Assembly (NCBI GenBank): GCA_000824805.1
Contig: CCNA01000060.1
Span: forward strand, 248,001 to 312,000
Direction: 5' to 3'
Origin: Mesorhizobium sp. SOD10
GTDB taxonomy: Bacteria; Pseudomonadota; Alphaproteobacteria; Rhizobiales; Rhizobiaceae
DNA: 64,000 nucleotides
Part shown: positions 40,215 through 49,268 of the stretch, piece by piece
How positions within the stretch are numbered: the stretch's first letter is position 1
Layout: each line of letters starts with the position of its first letter
Translations under genes and position numbers: made by a program
Notes under the pieces: generated by a model
What the model was told of the DNA's origin: nothing
Seen by the model: only the letters and a program-made list of their open reading frames with translations
Databases searched by the model: none

Positions 40215-43200
40215 TGTCTGAAACTTTCCCCGGAATTGCAGTTACGGCGCGGCTATCGGCGCGAGGTCCGTCGACCAATAGCTTGCCCAGATGTCGGGCA
40301 AGGAACCGCTGGATGTCGTCCATGAAAGTGTAAACGACCGGCACGTAGACGAGGCTGAGCACGGTCGAGGAGATGAGCCCGCCGATCACAGCGATCGCCA
40401 TCGGCGCACGCGTCTCGGCGTCGGCGCCGATGCCAAGCGCGATCGGCAGCATGCCGGCGCCCATGGCGATCGACGTCATGACGATGGGCCTGGCCCGCTT
40501 GCGGGCAGCGTCGAGCAGTGCCTCGAAGCGGCTCATGCCATGCCCCTTCTCGGCGACCAGAGCATATTCGACAAGCAGGATCGAGTTCTTGGCCGCGATG
40601 CCCATCAGCATCAGTATGCCGATCAACGGCGAGATGCCAAGCGTCTTGCCGGTAATGAGCAGGAAACCAAGCGCGCCGCCGACCGAGAGCGGCAATGCGA
40701 CCAGGATGGTCACCGGCTGCACGAAGCTGCGGAAGAGCAGCACCAGCGTCAGGTACATCAGGATGATGCCCGCGGCTATTGCGGTCGCGAAACCGGAAAA
40801 CAGCTCCTGCATGCGCTGGGCATCGCCGCGTGCCAGCTCATGCACGCCGGCCGGAAGGTTGCGCATCGCGGGCAGGGCGCGGATGGCTTCGGTCGCCTGG
40901 CCGAGCGTCAGACCCGAAAGATCGGCTTCGACCGTGGCGCTGCGGCTTCTGTCGACACGCGTGATGCTGTTGGGGCCGGCGTTGAAGCCGATATCGGCGA
41001 CGGCGCCAAGCGGAACCACGCCCTTGGTGCCCGTCAGCGGCAGCATGGCGAGCTTTGCCGGATCATCGATGGCACCGTCGGGCACGGTGACGATGATCGA
41101 GACCTGACGGTCACCGAGATTAAATTTCGCCAGGCTGGTGTCGGTGTCGCCGATGGTGGCGATCTTGACCGTTGCGGCGATCTCGGTCGGCGTGACGCCG
41201 AGCTCGGCCGCCTTGGCGCTGTCGGGCCGCACGATAAGCTCGGGCTTGGTGGTGGCCGCGGTCGACGTCGGATTGATCAGCCCGGGAACCGATTTCATCC
41301 CGCCAATCAGCGCATCGCTCGCCTTTTCGAGGGCTTCGCCGTCGTCGCCGACCAGCGTGATCGAGACCTTGGCGCCGGAGAAGCCGTCTGCGCCGAACTG
41401 GATGCGGGCGCCTGGGATGTCGTTGAGCTTCGGCGAAGCCTCGGCCTCGAATTGCTGCTGGCTCGTCGTCCGCTTGGCGCGCGGCTTCAGGTTGACCGTG
41501 ACGGTCGCGGTCCGCACTTCAGCCGAGCTCGAACTTTGGTTCGGCCCTCCGCCCGACGAGGCGGCCGTGCCGATCGTGGCAAACACGCTGTCGACGGCCG
41601 GCTCCCTCTCCAGCCTTTTGGTGATGTCCTGCACCACCGCGGCGGTCTGCTCGATCGTCGAGCCGGGCTGCAGCTCGACCGAGATCATCGAGCGGCCGCG
41701 ATCCGCCGCCGCCATGAACTCAGTCGGCAAGTGTGTCGCCAGCATCATCGAGCCGGCGAAGAAGGCGATGCCGGCAGCAAGCGTGATCCAGCGGTGGTCG
41801 AGCGCCTTGCGCAGCAGCCAGAGATAGGTCGGCACCCAAGCGGGCGTGTCATCCTCGTCCTGGCCGCCGGCGCGCACCAGATAGGCGCCCATCAGCGGGG
41901 TGAGCATGCGCGCCACCAGCAGCGAGAACAGCACCGACACGCAGACGGCCACGGCGAAGGAGAAGAAGAACTTGCCGGGAATGCCGGACATGAAAGCCAC
42001 CGGAAGGAAAACGGCGACGATGGTGGCGGTCGTCGCCACCACCGCCAAGCCGATCTCATCCGCGGCTTCGATCGCCGCCCGGTAGGCGCTGACGCCGGTC
42101 TGGCGCATGTGGCGCACAATGTTCTCGATCTCGACGATGGCGTCGTCGACGAGGATGCCGACGACCAGCGACAGCGCCAGCAGGGTGATGTTGTTGAGCG
42201 AGATGTCGAAGGCCGCCATCACCGCGAAGGTCGGGATCAGCGACAGCGGCATCGCCACCGCCGACACCAGCGTTGCCCTGATGTCGCGCAGGAACAGCCA
42301 GACCACGCCGACGGCGAGCAGCGCGCCCAGCCATAGAGCTTCGAGGGCGGCGTCATAGCTTTCCTGGACGAAGCCGGATGAGGAGGTGACTTCGGTGAAT
42401 TTCGCCCTCGTGGTCTTGGCGCCCATGTCGGCGATCGCGGCGCGAGCGGCCTTGACCACGTCGATCTCGCTCGAGCCTACCGATCTGCAGACATTGAAGG
42501 CGACGACCTGCCTGCCGTCGAGATAGGCGGCCTGGCGGGGCTTTTCCCAGCTGTCGACGACGGTGCCGAGGTCGGAGAGCTTGACATCGCCGGCACCGCT
42601 CAGCGCGATGCGGGTATCGGCCAGCGCCTCGACGGTCGTGGCGCTGGCGAGCGTGCGCACCGACTGCTCCTGGCCGCCGATATTGGCGCGGCCGCCGGGC
42701 TGGTTGACGTTGTTGGAGGCCAGCGTCTGGCTGACATCGCCAGCGCTGATGCCGAGAGCGGCGAGCCGATCGGTGTCGAGCTCGACGCGGACGACGCGGT
42801 CGACGCCGCCGGAACGGGTGATCTTGGAGACGCCGTCGACACCGAGCAGGACCTTGGCGACGTCATTGTCGATGTACCAGCTCAGCGCGTCGGGCGACAT
42901 GGTCGGCGCCTCGACGACGAAGGTCAGCACCGAATTGCCGGTTGCGTTGACCTTCGCCACGACCGGCGTCTGGGCAGCGGCCGGCAGGCTGGACTGCACG
43001 CCGGACACCGCGTTGCGGACATCGTTGGTAGCGGTCTCCGGATCGGTGCCGAGGGTGAACTCGACAGTGGTGACGGACGAGCCTTCGCTGATCGAGGTCG
43101 AGACGTCGTCGACGCCTTCAAGGGTCGCGACGGCGTTCTCGATGACGCGCGCCACCTGGACTTCCATTTCGCTCGGCGCCGCGCCCGGCTGCGCCACCGT

Positions 43201-43344
43201 GACGGTGACGGTCGGCAGGTCGATGTCGGGCATGTTGTTGGTGCGCAACTGCATGAACCCATAGACGCCGGCGATCGCAAGCGACAGGAACAGCACGATG
43301 GTCGGAACCGGATTGCGGATCGACCAGGAGGAGATGGCGTTCAT
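40198..43344 (-). CDS. RND efflux pump, pump 2
   Basis: 1048-residue RND pump that starts MNAISSWSIRNPVPTIVLFL. The Asp pair of TM4 is conserved in VVGILVDDAIVEIENIVRH. It is clearly diverged from pump 1: the porter domain begins VTVTVAQPGAAPSEMEVQVA, and the sequence resembles the group of efflux pumps often found with a two-component system. It overlaps its adaptor 2 by 4 bases (ATGA). Substrate not known. Confidence 0.93.
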   Translation of the reverse strand: MNAISSWSIRNPVPTIVLFLSLAIAGVYGFMQLRTNNMPDIDLPTVTVTVAQPGAAPSEMEVQVARVIENAVATLEGVDDVSTSISEGSSVTTVEFTLGTDPETATNDVRNAVSGVQSSLPAAAQTPVVAKVNATGNSVLTFVVEAPTMSPDALSWYIDNDVAKVLLGVDGVSKITRSGGVDRVVRVELDTDRLAALGISAGDVSQTLASNNVNQPGGRANIGGQEQSVRTLASATTVEALADTRIALSGAGDVKLSDLGTVVDSWEKPRQAAYLDGRQVVAFNVCRSVGSSEIDVVKAARAAIADMGAKTTRAKFTEVTSSSGFVQESYDAALEALWLGALLAVGVVWLFLRDIRATLVSAVAMPLSLIPTFAVMAAFDISLNNITLLALSLVVGILVDDAIVEIENIVRHMRQTGVSAYRAAIEAADEIGLAVVATTATIVAVFLPVAFMSGIPGKFFFSFAVAVCVSVLFSLLVARMLTPLMGAYLVRAGGQDEDDTPAWVPTYLWLLRKALDHRWITLAAGIAFFAGSMMLATHLPTEFMAAADRGRSMISVELQPGSTIEQTAAVVQDITKRLEREPAVDSVFATIGTAASSGGGPNQSSSSAEVRTATVTVNLKPRAKRTTSQQQFEAEASPKLNDIPGARIQFGADGFSGAKVSITLVGDDGEALEKASDALIGGMKSVPGLINPTSTAATTKPELIVRPDSAKAAELGVTPTEIAATVKIATIGDTDTSLAKFNLGDRQVSIIVTVPDGAIDDPAKLAMLPLTGTKGVVPLGAVADIGFNAGPNSITRVDRSRSATVEADLSGLTLGQATEAIRALPAMRNLPAGVHELARGDAQRMQELFSGFATAIAAGIILMYLTLVLLFRSFVQPVTILVALPLSVGGALGFLLITGKTLGISPLIGILMLMGIAAKNSILLVEYALVAEKGHGMSRFEALLDAARKRARPIVMTSIAMGAGMLPIALGIGADAETRAPMAIAVIGGLISSTVLSLVYVPVVYTFMDDIQRFLARHLGKLLVDGPRADSRAVTAIPGKVSDNAHAI

Positions 43345-44504
43345 TGCGCCGGCTCCGCCGTGCTCGCAGCATCGGCAGCCTTCGTCTCGTCGGCGGCGAC
43401 ACGCACGAGGTTGCCGTCGTTGAGAAAGCCGGCGCCGGCGACGACGACGTGGTCGCCTTCCGACAAGCCGCTTTCGATGACCACCCGGCCGTTCTGGCGC
43501 GTGCCGGTCGCAACGGGATGCGCGGTGACCTTGCCTCGATCGTCGACGACGAACACGGCCGGCTTGCCGTCATGCCAGATCAGGGCCGTCTCGGCGACGG
43601 TGAGCTGCCGGGACGCCGCCGTCTCGATCGTGACGCGGGCGAACATGCCAGGCTTCAGGCCCGAGCCCTCGCCAACGGCGACATAGACGGTGGCGAGCCG
43701 GGTGGTCGAGTTGACCGTCTCGGCTACCTGGGAAACGCTGCCGGAGAAGGCGCGGCCGGACGCATCGACGATGTTGGCCGTCTGACCGGCCGAAATTGCC
43801 GCCAGGTCCTTTTCAGGGACAAGCACGGCGACCTCCAGCCTGCCGTCGCGGACGATCTTCATCAGCTCGGTGCCGGCCTGGACTATGGAACCCGTCACGG
43901 CCGGCTTGCTGGAGACGATGCCGTCGAATGGCGCCCGGATGGTCGTCCTGTCGAGTTGGGCCTGCAGCCGTTCGGCCGCGGCTTCGGCCTGATCGACCCC
44001 GGCCTTGCCGGTTTTCACCGCGGTCGCCTTTTCCTCGGCGGTCTCCGCGCTGACGGCATTGCTGGCCAGCAGCTTGTCGGCGCGCGCGGCGGCCGACAGC
44101 GCGGAGTCGAGCGTCGCCTGCGCCTGGGCGACGGCTGCCTTCTGCTCGGCGAGTTGGGCCTTGAGGGGCGAGTCGTCCAACCGCGCGACGACATCGCCGG
44201 CTTTCACATGATCGCCCTCGGCCACCAGGACCTCGGTCAGGCGCAGGCCGCTTTCTTCCGCGCCGAGCGTCGCTTCCTGCCAGGCGGCGACGGTACCGGT
44301 CGCGCTGATCGACGACGTGACCGTTTCGGAGGCGACCTTCTCTACGGAAACCGTAAGTGTCGCCGCCGACGCAGGGATGTGTGTGGCGGGTTCGGTCGAG
44401 GCACGGCCATAGGCCTTGAGCGCGGCGACGGCGGCCAACACGACAAGCAAAGCCAGCAGAAGAAAAAGTCGCTTACGCAATTTGGCGGTCATCGTTTTTG
44501 ACAT
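43341..44504 (-). CDS. RND periplasmic adaptor, adaptor 2
   Basis: 387-residue membrane fusion protein, first gene of the efflux operon. An uncleaved N-terminal TM helix (LFLLLALLVVLAAVAALKAY) anchors it, unlike the lipid anchor of adaptor 1. The barrel-sandwich motif GTVAAWQEATLGAEESGLRL and a coiled-coil rich in Ala, Gln and Lys follow. It pairs with pump 2. A promoter must lie in the roughly 280 bases between it and the LTXXQ gene. Confidence 0.9.
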   Translation of the reverse strand: MSKTMTAKLRKRLFLLLALLVVLAAVAALKAYGRASTEPATHIPASAATLTVSVEKVASETVTSSISATGTVAAWQEATLGAEESGLRLTEVLVAEGDHVKAGDVVARLDDSPLKAQLAEQKAAVAQAQATLDSALSAAARADKLLASNAVSAETAEEKATAVKTGKAGVDQAEAAAERLQAQLDRTTIRAPFDGIVSSKPAVTGSIVQAGTELMKIVRDGRLEVAVLVPEKDLAAISAGQTANIVDASGRAFSGSVSQVAETVNSTTRLATVYVAVGEGSGLKPGMFARVTIETAASRQLTVAETALIWHDGKPAVFVVDDRGKVTAHPVATGTRQNGRVVIESGLSEGDHVVVAGAGFLNDGNLVRVAADETKAADAASTAEPAQ

Positions 44505-44782
44505 TGGGCGAGGCGATCGGGAGCGACAGCCGATAGGCTGCGAAGTTCAATCGGATCGCGGCTCCGGTTGGGATGGGCGCAATAGCCGGCTCAGGAGTGC
44601 GCCGGCCGACCGGCAAGCCCGGAGCCACAGACACGATGAGGCGCAGCATCATCAGCGCTTCCCACATGGTGCTCTCCATCTCGCGTCGAGCTGCCGGCGG
44701 CAGCACGACGCGTCTTTCGGTTGCAAGAAGAGCCGGCCGGCCCTTGAACGGGTGGGTCAGGGGGGCCGGCCGGCGCAGCCGG

Positions 44783-45463
44783 TCAGAGTTGCTCGCCACT
44801 CCGCGGTGGGGGTGGAGGGAGCTGTCCGCCGTGATCAGGCAAACTTCCGGGGCCGGCTGCATCCGGCGGATCACCCCATGGACCGGGGGGCGGGCCATGC
44901 GGCCGATCCGCCGAAGCGAGTATTTCGAGCTGTTCGGGCGTAAGCTTGGCCCGCAACACGGTGATGGCGTCCTTGAGCTTGGCGGCCGAGGCGGCGCGCT
45001 TGGTCACCTCGTCGGCCAGCTTTTCCTGGAAGGCGAAGGGATCGCGCTTTGCCTGATCCGGCTTGCCGCCGGCGGCATCGTCCGGCCCGCGGCCGGGCTG
45101 GCCGACATCGGGCCGCGGCGGCGGGGCCAGCACCGCCTGCAGCGCGCTGGTGTAGTCGCGCCAGGCGTCGAGCTGTTCGGAGCGGATGCCGATCCGGGTT
45201 TCGAGCGCGGCGAGCCGTGCGGCAAGAAATTCCGGCGGCGGCCCCATGCGGCGCGGACCGAAGCCCTCGGGGCCGTGCCGCATCGCCCAGCGCTGGCCAG
45301 GCCACGGCATCGGACCCGGGCCAGTGTCGGGGCCGGGGTCGTCCTGCCGGCCGATTGCCGGCGGCTCGTCCCCGGGTGCTGCGCCCGGTTCTGTTTGCGC
45401 GGCGAGCACGGGGTGGATGGCCGCGACCGAGAAGAGGCCAAGCGCCAGAAGTCTGCTTCGCAT
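44783..45463 (-). CDS. LTXXQ-motif periplasmic protein (Spy/CpxP-like)
   Basis: 226 residues with a signal peptide (LLALGLFSVAAIHPVLA) and two Pro/Gly-rich disordered regions flanking a helical domain. The helical domain has the LTXXQ motif (LRAKLTPEQLEILASADRP). Spy/CpxP proteins are periplasmic chaperones or sensors that dampen envelope-stress kinases. It is divergent from the two-component genes at 45676-47642 and upstream of the efflux operon, so it probably belongs to the same regulon and may feed back on the kinase. The role is inferred. Confidence 0.75.
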   Translation of the reverse strand: MRSRLLALGLFSVAAIHPVLAAQTEPGAAPGDEPPAIGRQDDPGPDTGPGPMPWPGQRWAMRHGPEGFGPRRMGPPPEFLAARLAALETRIGIRSEQLDAWRDYTSALQAVLAPPPRPDVGQPGRGPDDAAGGKPDQAKRDPFAFQEKLADEVTKRAASAAKLKDAITVLRAKLTPEQLEILASADRPHGPPPGPWGDPPDAAGPGSLPDHGGQLPPPPPRSGEQL

Positions 45464-45545
45464 GACATGATCCTTTCCTGCATGCTTCGGATGCCGGGAG
45501 GATAGGAAGCGTCTTTTGCCGTATTGCTTCGGCGCGTTGCCGAAG

Positions 45546-45599
45546 GTTTCCGGAAAAAGGAGATTTGTTTCCGAATGTTTCCAGCGGCTTTGCGGAAAC
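45546..45599. promoter_or_regulatory. Phased GTTTCC repeats, candidate response-regulator site
   Basis: GTTTCC occurs at 45546-45551, 45567-45572 and 45577-45582, and its inverse GGAAAC at 45594-45599. Direct-repeat spacings are 21 and 10 bases, close to helical turns, as expected for an OmpR-type regulator binding as tandem dimers. The block lies in the 212-base gap between the divergent LTXXQ gene and the response regulator, so autoregulation and joint control are plausible. Predicted from sequence only. Confidence 0.45.
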
Positions 45600-45675
45600 G
45601 TTCCGTTGCAATTTTCCGTGCCGCTCGGCTGCGCCGCTCCCTATAATCACGAACAAACAGGCAAGCGGGCTAAGA

Positions 45676-46401
45676 ATGCAGGCACAATCCCACATCCTTG
45701 TCGTGGACGACGACCGCGAGATCAGGACGCTGCTCGGGCGCTATCTCGACGGGCAGGGATTTCGCGTGTCGGTGGCGGCCGACCGGCGCGAATGCGAGCA
45801 GAAGCTCGGCTCAGGCCAGTTCGACCTCATCGTGCTCGACGTCATGCTGCCCGACGGCTCCGGTCTCGACATCTGCCGGAGCCTGCGGGACCGCAAGCCG
45901 CATATTCCCGTCATCCTGCTGACCGCGCTGAAAGAGGATGTCGACCGCATCATCGGGCTGGAGCTCGGCGCCGACGACTATCTCGGCAAGCCGTTCAACC
46001 CGCGCGAGCTTTCGGCCCGCATCCGGGCGGTGCTCAGGCGCTCGGCGCCGGACGAAGCCGCGCCGCCCAAGGTTCGCGTTTATTATTTCGCCGGTTACCG
46101 CCTGGAGCCTGACACGCGCAAGGTGATGGACGCCGACGGCGCCCTGATCGACCTTACCGGCGCCGAGTTCGACCTGCTGCAGGTTTTTCTCGACCGTCCG
46201 GGGCGGCTTTTGTCGCGCGACCAGCTCCTCGATCTGACGCAAGGGCGCGAGCGCGAGCCGCTCGACCGCTCCGTCGACGTGCTGATGAGCCGGCTGCGGC
46301 GGAAATTCGCCGAAGCGGGCGAGGAGAACCTGTTCAAGACCGTGCGCAACGGCGGCTATCAACTCACCGCGCGCGTCGAGACGGCGGAGACCGGGGCATG
46401 A
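45676..46401 (+). CDS. OmpR-family response regulator
   Basis: 241 residues from ATG 45676 (the open frame upstream to 45565 is not conserved). The receiver domain has the acidic pocket (VVDDDRE), the phosphoacceptor Asp in LIVLDVMLPDGSG and the conserved Lys in DDYLGKPFNPREL. The C-terminal winged helix has the Trans_reg_C layout (LTGAEFDLLQVFLDRPGRLL and SVDVLMSRLRRKF). It overlaps the kinase gene by 4 bases. Likely targets are the divergent LTXXQ gene and the efflux operon. Confidence 0.93.
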   Translation: MQAQSHILVVDDDREIRTLLGRYLDGQGFRVSVAADRRECEQKLGSGQFDLIVLDVMLPDGSGLDICRSLRDRKPHIPVILLTALKEDVDRIIGLELGADDYLGKPFNPRELSARIRAVLRRSAPDEAAPPKVRVYYFAGYRLEPDTRKVMDADGALIDLTGAEFDLLQVFLDRPGRLLSRDQLLDLTQGREREPLDRSVDVLMSRLRRKFAEAGEENLFKTVRNGGYQLTARVETAETGA

Positions 46402-47642
46402 CCTCGCTGCGCCGGCGGCTTATCATTCTCCTGGTCGTGTCGATCCTCGGGGTCGTCGGGCTCGCCACTTTCGTCGCTGTCAAGGTGCTCGGCGGTCCGT
46501 CGCCGGAACTCATCATGGGGCCGCTCGCCCATCAGATTCAGTACATGGTGCAACTGGCTCCCGGCCACGTGCCGAATTCAGGCGATGCGCCCGTCACTGT
46601 GAAGGATCGCCCGGCCGACGGCTTCGAGGACCGCAAGCACACAAAGGTGCTGAACGAGATCCTGCACCATGACGGGCTGAATGTTTCGGCCGTGGTCAGC
46701 CGCAATGCCGGCAGACCGGGAATGGTCGCTTCTGTCGAGCTGCCCGACCATCGCTGGATGATCGTCAACGTGCCCGATTTCGGCCCGCCGCGCGATGTCT
46801 GGTACGGGCTGGCGGGCTGGATGTTGCTGATCGTGCTCGGCGCCACCCCGGTGTCGATCTACTTCACCGGCGTGCTGGTGCGGCCGCTCGAAATGCTCGA
46901 GGCCGCCGCCAGCAAGATCGGATCGGACGGCGTGCTGGCGACCTTGCCGGAAAAAGGCTCGGCTGAGGTGAGGGCCACCGCCCATGCGCTCAACGAGCTG
47001 TCGGCAAGATTGAGGACGGCGATGGAAAGCCGCATGCGGCTGGTCGCCGCCGCCGGCCACGATCTCAGGACCCCGATGACCAGGATGCGGCTCAGGGCCG
47101 AGTTCCTCGAGGAGGATCGCGAGAAATGGCTGAGCGACCTCGACGAGCTCGACCGTATCGCCGACAGCGCCATCCGCCTAGTGCGCGAGGAGGTGAACCA
47201 GGACGCGGTCGAGCTGGTGGAACTGGACAGGCTGGTTCGCGATATCGAGGTCGAGATGGTCTCGCTCGGCCATGCGGTGACCATCGACCATCTCGATCAT
47301 GTGTCGGTCAAAGCCGGCGCGCTTGGCTTGCGCCGGGCGCTGCGCAACCTGATTGTGAACGCCGCCACGCATGGCAAGAGCTGCACCGTCGCGCTTGCGG
47401 GGCGGGGCGGCCGGGCGGTCCTCACCATCGCCGACCGCGGCCCCGGCATCCCGCCGGACCTGCTCAACAAGGCCTTCGAGCCGTTCTTCCGGGTCGATCC
47501 GGCGCGCACGCAGTTCATTCCGGGCGCGGGGCTTGGGCTTGCGATCGCGAAGGAGATCATCGAACGCTACGGCGGGACGATCACGCTGGAAAACCGGCCT
47601 GGGGGAGGGCTGCTGCAGACGGTGGTGTTTGCAACGGCCTGA
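46398..47642 (+). CDS. Sensor histidine kinase (EnvZ/BaeS type)
   Basis: 414 residues. Two TM segments (LIILLVVSILGVVGLATFVA and MLLIVLGATPVSIYFTGVL) flank a periplasmic sensor of about 120 residues. A HAMP region follows, then the H-box LVAAAGHDLRTPMTRMRL, N-box RNLIVNAATHG, and the G-boxes DRGPGIPPDL and GAGLGLAIAKEI. It is translationally coupled to the response regulator. The signal is not known; the neighbouring LTXXQ gene suggests envelope stress. Confidence 0.92.
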   Translation: MTSLRRRLIILLVVSILGVVGLATFVAVKVLGGPSPELIMGPLAHQIQYMVQLAPGHVPNSGDAPVTVKDRPADGFEDRKHTKVLNEILHHDGLNVSAVVSRNAGRPGMVASVELPDHRWMIVNVPDFGPPRDVWYGLAGWMLLIVLGATPVSIYFTGVLVRPLEMLEAAASKIGSDGVLATLPEKGSAEVRATAHALNELSARLRTAMESRMRLVAAAGHDLRTPMTRMRLRAEFLEEDREKWLSDLDELDRIADSAIRLVREEVNQDAVELVELDRLVRDIEVEMVSLGHAVTIDHLDHVSVKAGALGLRRALRNLIVNAATHGKSCTVALAGRGGRAVLTIADRGPGIPPDLLNKAFEPFFRVDPARTQFIPGAGLGLAIAKEIIERYGGTITLENRPGGGLLQTVVFATA

Positions 47643-47799
47643 AGTCGCACGATGTTCGTCCTCGGGCAATTCCGAGCCCTTGGCGCAGGCTTCAACTGTT
47701 CTCTCAAGGCTTCGCTCGCTGCATCGTGACCGCTCCACCGTTGCGGAGCGGCGTCGCCAGATGCGAGTTTGGCGATAGATGTTTTGCGAGGATGCCACC

Positions 47800-48093
47800 A
47801 TGCCCATAGGCAAGATTGCGTTTTGCGCGGCAGCGATGATCGTTGCCGCCACAAATTTCGCCGATGCACGGCCCGACACACGCAAGATGACCTGCGCGCA
47901 GACCCAGGCACTGATCCAGAGCCGGCATGCGGTGGTGCTGACCACGGGGGCGAACACATATGAGCGCTATGTCCGCCAGTTCGGCAATGAGTGCGACGCT
48001 CCCTACGTGCCGATGGTCGACTATGTCCCGGCCAGTGACGGCCGGTGCATGGTCTATCGGTGCGAAGAGCCGGCGCCGATGGTTCCGGATTGA
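47800..48093 (+). CDS. Small secreted cysteine-containing protein
   Basis: 97 residues from ATG 47800, with GAGG 8 bases upstream; an ATG 7 codons earlier is in frame. The signal peptide (KIAFCAAAMIVAATNFADA) is followed by a compact domain with four cysteines (MTCAQTQAL, NECDAPYV, GRCMVYRCEE), suggesting two disulfides. No family is recognised, but proteins with this CAQTQALI.../TGANTYERYV layout recur as small secreted proteins in rhizobia (recollection, not checked). Confidence 0.65.
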   Translation: MPIGKIAFCAAAMIVAATNFADARPDTRKMTCAQTQALIQSRHAVVLTTGANTYERYVRQFGNECDAPYVPMVDYVPASDGRCMVYRCEEPAPMVPD

Positions 48094-48193
48094 TCGGCGC
48101 TCGGCGTTCTGGGGGATGGCGTTGCCTTTCTGATCGTCAATCCGCGCTGGCTCGAGCAACGGTATGCCGTTCGCCGCGGAGGCGCGCTGCTTC

Positions 48194-48445
48194 TCACTTG
48201 ACCTTTTTAATCTCCGGGCCCGTCGGCTGATCGGTCACTGGCGCCGGCGTGCAATCCTGCCCCTTGCACTCGAGGGCGGGGTCGTTCCTCGGCGGCAGGC
48301 AGTTCTGTCCCTCACAGTGGATGGACGGCAGCTGTTGCGCCGCGTTGCCGTTCGACTGGACGGGCTGATTCTCGGCGAGGACGGGCTGCGCCCCTGCCAG
48401 GCCGGTCATTACCGCGCATAAGAGAGCCGTCCGAAACAGGTCCAT
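48194..48445 (-). CDS. Small secreted protein with repeated CxGQxC motifs
   Basis: 83 residues from ATG 48445 (an ATG at 48457 is also in frame). The signal peptide (FRTALLCAVMTGLAGAQPVLA) is followed by two tandem copies of a Cys motif, IHCEGQNCLPP and LECKGQDCTPAP, in a Pro-rich context, and a charged KKVK end. Paired CxGQxC suggests a disulfide or metal site. No family is recognised. Confidence 0.6.
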   Translation of the reverse strand: MDLFRTALLCAVMTGLAGAQPVLAENQPVQSNGNAAQQLPSIHCEGQNCLPPRNDPALECKGQDCTPAPVTDQPTGPEIKKVK

Positions 48446-49007
48446 TCGTGTCTCCATGGCCGAGACAAAACTCTACACCCTCTGATCGCTGCTAACATCG
48501 TCACCCAACAACGCCGTTAATAACGGGTTTCGGCCCGGGAAGCGCGAGGCGCCGGATTGGCAACTGTTGTGGGGATAACTTTGCTACACGCAAAGGGAGT
48601 GAAGCGGCGATATCCTCTCCGACAAGAACTCCGAGCATCAACGATCGGCTCGATGGCCTGCTAAAACTGGTGAAGAGGCTGCTGGCAGAGCGCTCACACT
48701 CGCGCCGACTTTCCTGATTGTCGCGCCGTGTTTAACATATGTGGCATCGGCGCGCCGTGTCATATGCATATATGATCAAGCTCTCGGTCCCTGGCGGGTC
48801 CGAGATCAACCACCTCATAGCCCGCTGGCCCCGGCCAGCGGGCTTTTTGTCGGTAGCCGCGGTCAGCCTTTTCTTGCGGGACCCTTGACGATTTTCGCAG
48901 TCAGGGGACTTCGGTCGTAGGTATTATGGGACCGTGGGCCGGGAGCGGAACAAATACTCAAAAGTTCTCTTTTCTATCGAGTGAGAACTCGAGAAGGAGA
49001 GAAAGTC
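48446..49007. other. Intergenic region with a candidate small RNA
   Basis: About 560 bases. The first half has no start-codon-led gene, although a coding-like stretch (INDRLDGLLKLVKRLLAE near 48635-48715, plus strand) lacks a start codon and may be a remnant. The second half has the hairpin-terminator pair at 48783-48844. The promoter of the small membrane protein gene at 49008 must also lie here. Confidence 0.4.
48780..48849 (+). ncRNA. Candidate small RNA with terminator
   Basis: A first hairpin at 48783-48804 (CTCGG-T-CCC loop TGGC GGG-T-CCGAG) is followed by an unpaired stretch ATCAACCACCTCAT, then a strong terminator: a 10-12 bp stem AGCCCGCTGG/CCAGCGGGCT with a TTTTT tail (48819-48848). 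The unpaired stretch contains CCACCTC, complementary to a Shine-Dalgarno sequence. There is no gene directly upstream on the plus strand that it could terminate. An AT-rich TATATGAT lies just before 48778 and could be a -10. Whether the RNA exists is not shown. Confidence 0.4.
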
Positions 49008-49250
49008 ATGTCCGACGGACCTACAGTCGTAAACTCCGGCGGTGGCGGAACAGTCGTTGCCGTAATCCTTGGTATCATCGCAATTGTTGTTCTGTTGTTC
49101 TTGACGGGAGTGATAAACATAAATGGTAGCGGAGGGAAGGATGTGAACGTGAGCGTCAATACCCCCAAGGTTGAGACGCCGGCCACACCGTCCATCTCCA
49201 AACCCGCTGCTCCGGCCAAACCCGCCCCGGCGCCTGCTAACGGGGGCTAA
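49008..49250 (+). CDS. Small membrane protein with Pro/Ala-rich tail
   Basis: 80 residues from ATG 49008, preceded by GAAGGAG. A Gly-rich N-terminus (VVNSGGGGTVVAVILGIIA) runs into one TM helix (VAVILGIIAIVVLLFLTGV), then a short linker (NINGSGGKDVNVSVNTPKVE) and a Lys/Pro/Ala-rich tail. Small proteins of this build are common in rhizobia; none is functionally known to me. The gene is followed by a GC-rich hairpin. Confidence 0.6.
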   Translation: MSDGPTVVNSGGGGTVVAVILGIIAIVVLLFLTGVININGSGGKDVNVSVNTPKVETPATPSISKPAAPAKPAPAPANGG

Positions 49251-49268
49251 ATCTGACCGGCCATTACG

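Noticed and set aside
44473..44690. Possible 68-codon gene between adaptor 2 and the LTXXQ gene (minus strand)
   Set aside because: It overlaps the adaptor start, has weak initiation signals and no recognisable features; more likely the operon's promoter region.
48600..48716. Coding-like stretch INDRLDGLLKLVKRLLAE
   Set aside because: No start codon in frame and no ribosome-binding site; at most a remnant.
48920..48990. EcfG-type promoter (GGAAC near 48946) before the small membrane protein
   Set aside because: GGAAC is followed by GTT after about 12 bases, not the 16-17 needed for a general-stress promoter.
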